A stretch of 6,818 nt of DNA, from the NCBI GenBank assembly GCA_034429475.1, contig DAOUGD010000067.1, positions 1 to 6,818 on the forward strand. Direction: 5' to 3'. This stretch comes from JAKQHY01 sp034429475. Its GTDB lineage: Bacteria; Chloroflexota; Anaerolineae; B4-G1; SLSP01. A program made the position numbers and the translations under genes. Below, one piece after another: positions 1-5,693 of this stretch (position 1 is its first letter; the number at the start of each line of letters is the position of its first letter). The notes beneath the pieces are model-generated. The model saw only the letters and a program-made list of their open reading frames with translations, did not search any database and was not told the origin of the DNA.

Positions 1-32
1 CCAATCCCCAATCCCCAATCCCCAATCCCCAA
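1..32 (+). repeat. 7-bp tandem array CCCCAAT, in frame in gene 1
   Basis: There are four perfect copies of CCAATCC (CCCCAAT in another phase) from 1 to 28 plus a partial copy; more may lie left of the window. The array is read in frame as a Pro/Asn/Gln/Ser segment just before the last membrane helix. C4 runs at 6-9, 13-16, 20-23 and 27-30 give four G4 runs on the - strand. The unit resembles the STRR heptamers known from filamentous cyanobacteria. Confidence 0.93.
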
Positions 33-962
33 AATCTTGTCCTTATGGGTTTACTTTCCCTCAATCTAGCGGCGCCGCTCCTCACCATCCGCCCGGCGTT
101 TGCACCGCCCCAGTTGATGACGCCGGTCGCCGCACAAGCCACCGTCACCTCCACCGATCTGACGTTTGGCGGCGTGGCCCGCCTGCTGGGCGTCTCCCTG
201 ACCCGCGACTCGGTCGCGCCCGGCGGCACGCTCAGCCTGCGCGCCTGCTGGACGGCCCTCGCGCCCATCGCCGAGGACTACACCATCTTCGTCCACTTGA
301 TCGGCACGGAAAACAGCCGCCCCGGCGAGCGCTACACCTACCCCGGCCTGGGCCGCTTCCCCACCTCCCTGTGGCCCGTCGGCCAAGCGTTCTGCGACAC
401 CTACGACGTTCCCGTCGCACCCTGGGCCGCCGCGCCAGAACTGGTCACCGTCCTCATCGGCCTGCTTGACGCCGAAACCGGCGTCCGCCTGCCCCCCAGC
501 TACGACCCGCCTGCCGTGGCGCAGATGCGCCTCGCGCCCGAAAAAGCGCCCGCCCTCACGCCGCACCACCCGCTGGACGTGCGCCTCGGCGACGCCGTGA
601 CCCTGCGCGGCTACGATACGTCGCCGGAACTCCGCAGCGGCGCGCCGCTCACCGTGACGCTCTACTGGCAGGCCGAACACGCCGTGGCCCGCGAGTACAA
701 AGTCTTCGTCCACCTGATCGCCGCCGACAACACCCTCCTGGCCCAACACGACGGCAGTCCCCGCGACGGACGCTATCCCACCGCCGTCTGGCGCGCCGGC
801 GACCTCGTCCCCGACACGCACACCCTCATCACGGACACCCTGCCGGTCGGCCAACCGCTCCGGCTCGTCGTCGGGATGTACGACGCGACGACGCTAGAGC
901 GTCTGCCTGCCAGCACCGGCGGGGACTTCATCCTCTTGTATGAACAACAGGTGCTCCCATGA
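3..962 (+). CDS. GT39-like membrane glycosyltransferase, C-terminal part (5' end outside window)
   Basis: The frame is open to the left edge, so I treat this as the 3' end of a longer gene. An ATG at 45 is possible but has no Shine-Dalgarno sequence before it. The segment after it (MGLLSLNLAAPLLTIRPAFA, then PP) aligns with the last membrane helix and exit of the next gene (MGALALVALVIPFTVMAPP). Upstream residues are repeat-encoded (NPQSPIPNPQ). After the helix come two beta-sandwich-like domains, about 157-545 and 571-945. They share GxLRGYD-type starts, LYWQ, VFVHLI, GRYPTxxW or GRFPTSLW, and a final T(G/L)xRLP. The first copy has two cysteines (ACWTA and FCDTY) that could pair outside the membrane. 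The role is inferred: sugar transfer from a polyprenyl-phosphate carrier, with the beta-domains perhaps binding glycan or acceptor. The stop overlaps the next start (ATGA). If ATG 45 is the true start, the product is instead a small membrane-anchored double beta-domain protein. Confidence 0.72.
   Translation, partial: NPQSPIPNPQNLVLMGLLSLNLAAPLLTIRPAFAPPQLMTPVAAQATVTSTDLTFGGVARLLGVSLTRDSVAPGGTLSLRACWTALAPIAEDYTIFVHLIGTENSRPGERYTYPGLGRFPTSLWPVGQAFCDTYDVPVAPWAAAPELVTVLIGLLDAETGVRLPPSYDPPAVAQMRLAPEKAPALTPHHPLDVRLGDAVTLRGYDTSPELRSGAPLTVTLYWQAEHAVAREYKVFVHLIAADNTLLAQHDGSPRDGRYPTAVWRAGDLVPDTHTLITDTLPVGQPLRLVVGMYDATTLERLPASTGGDFILLYEQQVLP
949..953 (+). promoter_or_regulatory. Shine-Dalgarno sequence (AGGTG) for the second gene
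   Basis: AGGTG lies 5 nt before the ATG at 959, inside the end of the preceding gene. It supports that start, and with the ATGA overlap it suggests coupled translation. Confidence 0.55.
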
Positions 963-3181
963 ACCGCCGCGAACGCGCCTTGCTGTTTGGCTTCCTGGCC
1001 GGATTTTTCCTGCTGGCGACGCTTTACAACGCCATCTCCACCCCCTTCGAGGCTCCCGACGAAATGGGACACTTCTACTACATCGTCCATCTATTGCGTT
1101 ACGGGCAACTGCCCACCCTCCCCGCCGATTACCCGCTGCCGCACTACGAACAGGAGGGCACGCAGGCCCCGCTCTACTACCTCGGCGGCGCGGCCCTCGT
1201 CCACGTGCTCCAAAAGCCGCTGGGCCTGGACATGCCCGACGAGCGTGCGCCCTTTACTTTTAACCCTCATAGCGTGTGCGGGCAGCCGCGCGCGCGCTAC
1301 AACGTGGCCTGGCTGGCCCACGACGCGCGGGCAGAACACTTCCCCTACGCCGGGCGCGTGCGCGTGCTGCACCTGCTGCGGCTCTATTCCTCACTGCTGG
1401 CGACGGCGACCGTGGCAGGCGTCTTCCTGACGGCCCGCCGCTGCTTCCCCGAACACCCGCACGCGGCCTGGCTCGCTGCCGTGCTCACCGCTCTGACGCC
1501 GGAGTTTCTTTTCACCGCCGGCGCCGTCAACAACGACAATATGATCACGCTGACGGCGACCTGGGGCGTCTATGTTGCGCTGCGCATCCTGACCGAAGGG
1601 ATTTCGTGGCGGCGGGTGATGGCCCTGGGCTTACTGGCCGGGCTGGCCGCGCTCAGCAAACTCGGCGGATTGATGGTGCTGCCCCTGGGGGGACTCGGCC
1701 TCTGCGTGACGGCCTACCTGCGCCGCCCGCCCACCGACCTCCGCCGGCACGTCGGCATCACCCTGGCGCAACTGGCCCTGCTTGGCGCGCTGGCCGCGCT
1801 GGTCGCCGGATGGTGGTACGCCTACAACTGGCAGCTCTACGGCGATCCCACCGCCATCAATGCCCACCTTGCCGCCTATCCGGGGCGCAGCGCCATGTCC
1901 TGGGAGATTTTCTTCCGCGAATTGCCCGGCTTGTTTCTTTCGTGGTGGGGCGTCTTCGGCTGCACCTTCCCGCCCGCCGGATTTTACGTCTTCTGCGCGC
2001 TGGTCACGCTCGGCGGCCTGGCCGGATTGGTCGCCGCCCGCCGGGAGCTGCGCCGACCGCAGATGATGACGCTGCTGTTGTGGGCAGTGTTGATGGGGAT
2101 AAGCTACGTCCGCTGGAACTGGATCACGCACGCGGCCAAAGGCCGCCTGCTGTATCCGATGATGGTCGTCGTCGCCGCGCTGCTGGGACGCGGGTGGGAA
2201 ACGTGGGCGGCGCGTTGGCCCCTCATCGCCCGCCTTGTGATGGGCGCGCTGGCCCTCGTCGCCCTCGTCATACCTTTCACGGTGATGGCGCCGCCAGTCA
2301 CGCCGCCGCCGACTTACGCCGACGCAAACGCCGTGACGCCCCAGGTCGCCCTCGCCGGGCAATTTGGCGACAGCATCGCGCTGCTCGGCTACGACCTGAA
2401 CGCCCACACCTTCAATCCCGGCGACGAGCTGGCCCTCACCCTCTACTGGCAGGCGCTGGCGCCCCTCGACCGGCACTATTCGCTGGCCGTGCAGCTCGTC
2501 TCGGCGCGGCCCGGCGATACGACGACGCGCCTCAACTTCAACACCTGGCCGGGCGGCGGCAACGCGCCCACCGGCTTCTGGCAACCCGGCGAGGTCATCG
2601 CCGACCGCTACCGGCTGGATATTCCCGCGTCGGACGCGCCCGCGCAGGCCTGGACGCTGCAAATCGCGCTCTACGACCTGGAAACCGGCGCGCGCCTGCC
2701 CTTCACGGCCACCGGCGACGCGGCCCCGCTGACCCAGGTGCGCGTGGGGGCGGCGGATAACGCGGACTTCGCACCGCCGACGGAGCACGCGCTGGCAACA
2801 CCCGTTGACTTCGGCCAGGCGATCACGCTGGAAGGGCTGGCGCTCGCCATAGATGGCGACACGGCGACGCTCGACCTGTGGTGGCAATGCCGCGCGACCC
2901 TCTCCGCCGACTGGGTCACGTTCATCCACCTCTACGACGCCGACGGCGCGCAGGTGTTGACCGCCGACGGCCCTGCACTCGCGGGCGGCTTCCCCACCTC
3001 CCTGTGGCAGCCCGGCGACCGGATTCACGATACGCGCACGTTGACCCTGCCGCCGGATGCCGCCACGCCGCTCAAGATCGGGCTGGGGTGGTATAATCCG
3101 ATCACAGGAGAGCGCCTCAGCGCCACAGCCGCCGCCCAGCCGTTGCCGGACAATACGTTCTACCTGCCGCTCGAACCATAA
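959..3181 (+). CDS. GT39/ArnT-like (or DUF2142-like) membrane glycosyltransferase with two C-terminal beta-domains
   Basis: The 740-residue product begins with a membrane helix (about residues 7-27). An extracytoplasmic loop follows with PDEMGH (D34, E35, H38), which matches the acidic Asp-Glu position of PMT/ArnT-type enzymes. Next come EQEGTQAPLYY (about 64-74), VNNDN (190-194) and GLAALSKLGGLMVLP, then further hydrophobic helices to about 443 (VMAPP). Two beta-domains follow, at about 466-600 (GDSIALLGYD, LTLYWQ, TGARLP) and 615-735 (GQAITLEGLAL, WVTFIHLY, FPTSLWQPGD, TGERLS). The start is fixed by AGGTG 5 nt upstream and by the ATGA overlap with the gene before. The family role is transfer of a sugar from a polyprenyl-phosphate donor on the outer face of the membrane; sugar and acceptor are unknown. 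The PDE...QAPLYY and VNNDN features also fit DUF2142-type proteins, so the exact family is uncertain. This gene contains no tandem repeat, unlike its three neighbours. Confidence 0.85.
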   Translation: MNRRERALLFGFLAGFFLLATLYNAISTPFEAPDEMGHFYYIVHLLRYGQLPTLPADYPLPHYEQEGTQAPLYYLGGAALVHVLQKPLGLDMPDERAPFTFNPHSVCGQPRARYNVAWLAHDARAEHFPYAGRVRVLHLLRLYSSLLATATVAGVFLTARRCFPEHPHAAWLAAVLTALTPEFLFTAGAVNNDNMITLTATWGVYVALRILTEGISWRRVMALGLLAGLAALSKLGGLMVLPLGGLGLCVTAYLRRPPTDLRRHVGITLAQLALLGALAALVAGWWYAYNWQLYGDPTAINAHLAAYPGRSAMSWEIFFRELPGLFLSWWGVFGCTFPPAGFYVFCALVTLGGLAGLVAARRELRRPQMMTLLLWAVLMGISYVRWNWITHAAKGRLLYPMMVVVAALLGRGWETWAARWPLIARLVMGALALVALVIPFTVMAPPVTPPPTYADANAVTPQVALAGQFGDSIALLGYDLNAHTFNPGDELALTLYWQALAPLDRHYSLAVQLVSARPGDTTTRLNFNTWPGGGNAPTGFWQPGEVIADRYRLDIPASDAPAQAWTLQIALYDLETGARLPFTATGDAAPLTQVRVGAADNADFAPPTEHALATPVDFGQAITLEGLALAIDGDTATLDLWWQCRATLSADWVTFIHLYDADGAQVLTADGPALAGGFPTSLWQPGDRIHDTRTLTLPPDAATPLKIGLGWYNPITGERLSATAAAQPLPDNTFYLPLEP

Positions 3182-3203
3182 CGCAGGCACCCCCTTGCGA
3201 ATC

Positions 3204-5693
3204 ATGAATCACGTTTCACATTTCACGTTTCACGTTTCACGCTTTACGCTCCACGCTTTACGCATAGGACTACTGTTGGCTGCCTTCGCGCAAGTGGCTT
3301 TTGCCGCGCGCCACACGTCCATTACGCTGGATGAGCCACTACACATTGCCAGCGGCTATGCGTGTCTCGTCACCGGCGACTACCGGCTGGTAGAAGAACA
3401 TCCGCCGTTGGTCAAACTGTGGCAAACACTCCCACTCCTCTGGGCTGAGCCGCGCCTGCCCGATCCTCGGACGACGAGCGGATGGGAAAGCAGCAGTCTG
3501 ATCGCCGTGGCGCAGGAGATGATCGTCCCCTATCGCCCCATCGAACCGCTGGTACTAGCGGCGCGCATTCCCAACATGCTGCTGCTCGTGTTGCTGGCGG
3601 CCCTGGTCTACCGGTGGGCAAAGGATGCCTTTGGGCCTCGCGCCGGGCTGCTCGCGCTCACCTTGACGGCCTTCGATCCCAACCTCCTGGCGCACGCCGG
3701 CGTCGCCGCCACCGATCTGGGCGCGACCTGCGCCATCGTCGCCGCGATGTGGAGCTTCTGGCGCTGGCGTTACGCAACGCACGGCCCGACCTGGGGCGCG
3801 ATGCTGCGCGCCGCCGTCGTCCTGGGGCTGGCCCTGGGCGTGAAGTCCACCGCGCTGCTGCTCCTGCCGGTCTTCGGCCTGCTGCTGATCCTGCCGCCAT
3901 CCGTCGCGCCGCGCCGAGAGTACCTGCGGCAGGCCGCCGTCGCCTGCGGCGTCGCCTTCCTCGTCCTGTGGAGTCTCTACCGCTTCGAAATTGGTCCCGC
4001 GCCGGGCTTTCCCTTCCCCATCCCCATGCCGAGTCATCTGCTGCCGCTGCTGCGCCTGCGCGATCATATGCAATGGGGTCACGCCGCTTTCCTGATGGGC
4101 AAAAACTATCACACCGGCGACTGGCGCTACTTCCCCGTCGCCTTCGCCCTCAAAACCCCGCCGTTGACCCTGGGATTGCTAACCTTTACAGTCCTACGAG
4201 GGGTGTGGCAAATCGGCGAGAAAGCGAAAAAGCGAGAAAGCGAGAAAGCGGATCGGCGGATCGGCGGATCAGCAAATCTCCTCCTTTCTCCCTCCCCCGT
4301 CTACCGTCTACCGTCTACCGTCTACCCTCCCCTCCTCCTCTTCCCCGCCCTCTACATCGCCGCCAGCCTCACCAGCAGTCTCAATATCGGCTATCGCCAT
4401 CTGCTGCCCATCCTGCCGTTTATCCACGTCCTGGTTAGTTCGATAGTCCAAAGTCCAAAGTCCAAAGTCCCGAGTCCAAAATCTAAATTCCAATCTCACG
4501 TTTCACGTTTCACGTTTCACGCACTACTCCTCGGCTACATCAGTGTGACTTTATGGTTATTCCCCTGGCACCTCGCCTATTTCAACATCTTTGCGGGAGG
4601 GCCGGATGGGGGGTATCGGTATCTGGTGGACTCCAATCTGGATTGGGGGCAGACCTGGAAGGCGTTGAAACGGTATCTGGACGCGGAGGGCATCACCGAC
4701 TTCGGTCTGAGCCAGTACACCCTCAACGACCCGCGCGCCTACGGGCTGGACTACACCCCGCTCCCCCCCTGGCCCGACGCGCCCGCCGTCCTGCCGCAAC
4801 GCTTCGCGCCGGCGCCGGGGGTCTACGCGATCAGCACTACGCAGTTGCAAGGCGTGGTCATCGCCGACCCGGAGATGTTCGACTACTTCCGGCGCATCGA
4901 GCCGCGCGCACGCATCGGCCACGCGATGCACGTCTACGAGATCGCGCCGCGTCCCGCCGCCGCGTGGGTGGCGCAGTGTACTGTCCCGGTCACGCCGCTG
5001 ACCGCGGAAATGCTGGCCGAGGGCCTGGGACGCGACGATTTGACGACGTACTATTTCGACTGCTCACAAAGCTGGCTCATCCCGCCGGGCAACGGCTGGT
5101 ACGTGATCGCCCAGGCCGCGACGCCGGTGGACGCGGTGCAGCGCGCGCGCCTGGCCTACGCGCAAACGCAGCCGGGTTACGCGCCGCCGTTCGGCGTCTA
5201 CGAATGGTTTGGCGTGAGCGCGCCCACCGACCTGACCACCACGCCGGTCACGGTCGCCCCAAGCGCCGCGCCGCCCGCGCAGGGCGCGACCCTCACACCG
5301 CCGCTCGCGCTGGGGGACACGCTGACGTTTTTGGGCTACCGGCTTGAGTCCGGCAAAGTCAAGGCCGGGCAGACGCTCATCGTCCAAACCGCCTGGCAGG
5401 TGAACGAACTCCCCACACAGCCACTTTCATTGATGGCGCACTTGTTGAACGCCGAGGGCGTCCCCGTGGCCGTGGGCGACGGCCTGGGCGTGCCGCTCGA
5501 CCAGTGGCGCGCGGGCCAGATCATCATCCAGCGCCACACCCTGGCACTGCCGCCGGAGACGCCCGCCGGGACGTATTGGATTCAGACCGGGGCCTACACC
5601 TTCCCCGACCTGCAACGCCTTCCCATCTTGCAGAACGGCGCGAGCGTGGGCGACCGCATCCTCGCCGGCTCGGTAGAAGTGAGCGCACCATGA
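3204..5693 (+). CDS. GT39-like membrane glycosyltransferase with in-frame repeat arrays and one C-terminal beta-domain
   Basis: The 829-residue product starts 22 bp after the previous stop. ATG 3204 is preferred: the open frame back to ATG 3057 lies inside the previous gene and encodes a non-membrane, Arg/Ser/Pro-rich stretch. TTG 3195 is also possible. No clear Shine-Dalgarno sequence is seen. The N-terminal tail (about residues 3-20) is written by a 7-bp repeat. Then come a helix and the loop TLDEPLH (D43, E44, H47; likely acidic catalytic site), EEHPPLVKLW, FDPNLLAH, YFPVAFALKTP, NIGYRHLLPILPF, a last helix ending PWHLAYFN, and the soluble motif YLVDSNLDWGQ (about 472). A soluble region contains CTV and FDC cysteines. 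One beta-domain covers about 700-829. Two more repeat arrays fall in loops at about 338-375 and 415-440. Gene 4 is its close paralogue and overlaps by ATGA. The expected role is lipid-linked sugar transfer at the outer membrane face; the substrate is unknown. Frame is kept through every array, which argues against a pseudogene. Confidence 0.83.
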   Translation: MNHVSHFTFHVSRFTLHALRIGLLLAAFAQVAFAARHTSITLDEPLHIASGYACLVTGDYRLVEEHPPLVKLWQTLPLLWAEPRLPDPRTTSGWESSSLIAVAQEMIVPYRPIEPLVLAARIPNMLLLVLLAALVYRWAKDAFGPRAGLLALTLTAFDPNLLAHAGVAATDLGATCAIVAAMWSFWRWRYATHGPTWGAMLRAAVVLGLALGVKSTALLLLPVFGLLLILPPSVAPRREYLRQAAVACGVAFLVLWSLYRFEIGPAPGFPFPIPMPSHLLPLLRLRDHMQWGHAAFLMGKNYHTGDWRYFPVAFALKTPPLTLGLLTFTVLRGVWQIGEKAKKRESEKADRRIGGSANLLLSPSPVYRLPSTVYPPLLLFPALYIAASLTSSLNIGYRHLLPILPFIHVLVSSIVQSPKSKVPSPKSKFQSHVSRFTFHALLLGYISVTLWLFPWHLAYFNIFAGGPDGGYRYLVDSNLDWGQTWKALKRYLDAEGITDFGLSQYTLNDPRAYGLDYTPLPPWPDAPAVLPQRFAPAPGVYAISTTQLQGVVIADPEMFDYFRRIEPRARIGHAMHVYEIAPRPAAAWVAQCTVPVTPLTAEMLAEGLGRDDLTTYYFDCSQSWLIPPGNGWYVIAQAATPVDAVQRARLAYAQTQPGYAPPFGVYEWFGVSAPTDLTTTPVTVAPSAAPPAQGATLTPPLALGDTLTFLGYRLESGKVKAGQTLIVQTAWQVNELPTQPLSLMAHLLNAEGVPVAVGDGLGVPLDQWRAGQIIIQRHTLALPPETPAGTYWIQTGAYTFPDLQRLPILQNGASVGDRILAGSVEVSAP
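3210..3265 (+). repeat. 7-bp tandem array CACGTTT at the 5' end of gene 3
   Basis: Eight heptamers stand in register: CACGTTT, CACATTT, CACGTTT twice, CACGCTT, TACGCTC, CACGCTT, TACGCAT. Copies decay toward the 3' side. The array begins six bases after the first base of the ATG and encodes the N-terminal tail HVSHFTFHVSRFTLHALR, ending where the first membrane helix begins. Beyond it the two other frames stop quickly, at TAG 3265-3267 and TGA 3332-3334. Confidence 0.93.
4216..4279 (+). repeat. 8-bp compound tandem array (GCGAGAAA / GCGGATCG) in gene 3
   Basis: Eight octamers stand in unbroken register: GCGAGAAA, GCGAAAAA, GCGAGAAA twice, GCGGATCG twice, GCGGATCA, GCAAATCT. The unit type changes within the array without loss of phase. 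It encodes a highly charged loop (EKAKKRESEKADRR) between two membrane helices, consistent with a cytoplasmic position by the positive-inside rule. A CT-rich tract follows. Confidence 0.92.
4299..4326 (+). repeat. 7-bp tandem array GTCTACC in gene 3
   Basis: Four perfect copies, read as VYRLPSTVY, close the same loop as the octamer array before the next membrane helix (LLLFPALYIAASL). In the reverse orientation this unit would contain TAG; in the actual orientation it is stop-free in all frames. Confidence 0.92.
4446..4494 (+). repeat. 7-bp tandem array GTCCAAA in gene 3
   Basis: Seven heptamers stand in register: GTCCAAA three times, GTCCCGA, GTCCAAA, ATCTAAA, TTCCAAT. They are read as VQSPKSKVPSPKSKFQ. 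The array lies after the helix ending LPFIHVLVSS and runs without a gap into the next array. Confidence 0.9.
4495..4522 (+). repeat. Second CACGTTT heptamer array in gene 3, before the last membrane helix
   Basis: Three CACGTTT copies and a partial copy continue the 7-bp register of the preceding GTCCAAA array (both fit steps of 7 from 4446). They encode SHVSRFTFHAL, directly before the helix LLLGYISVTLWLF. Positions 4501-4522 are identical over 22 bp to 3221-3242 in the same gene, in direct orientation, 1280 bp apart. Confidence 0.92.

Noticed and set aside
66..854. - strand open frame opposite gene 1
   Set aside because: Gly/Arg/Asp-rich antisense shadow; the + strand has the repeated beta-domain motifs.
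1276..2760. Long + strand open frame (494 codons) inside gene 2
   Set aside because: It is an Arg/Ala/Pro-rich out-of-frame reading of gene 2, typical of GC-rich DNA, with no motif of its own.
3057..3203. Upstream extension of gene 3 to ATG 3057
   Set aside because: It would overlap gene 2 by 125 bp and add an Arg/Pro/Ser-rich stretch absent from paralogue gene 4; ATG 3204 leads into the first helix.
3182..3203. Promoter or terminator between genes 2 and 3
   Set aside because: Only 22 bp are present, with no hairpin plus T-run and no -35/-10 pair that I can support.
1631..3205. Long - strand open frame (524 codons) opposite gene 2
   Set aside because: It is the antisense of a GC-rich gene with clear membrane and domain motifs. 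The translation is Arg/Gly/Gln-rich with no recognisable domain.
4216..4522. Possible CRISPR array
   Set aside because: Units are 7-8 bp, directly abutting, with no unique spacers, and are translated in frame.
4553..5347. Second open frame within gene 3 after the arrays, which could suggest a frameshift
   Set aside because: The gene 3 frame keeps the YLVDSNLDWGQ motif and the beta-domain through this region, while the other frame is Arg/Gly/Ala-rich without motifs.
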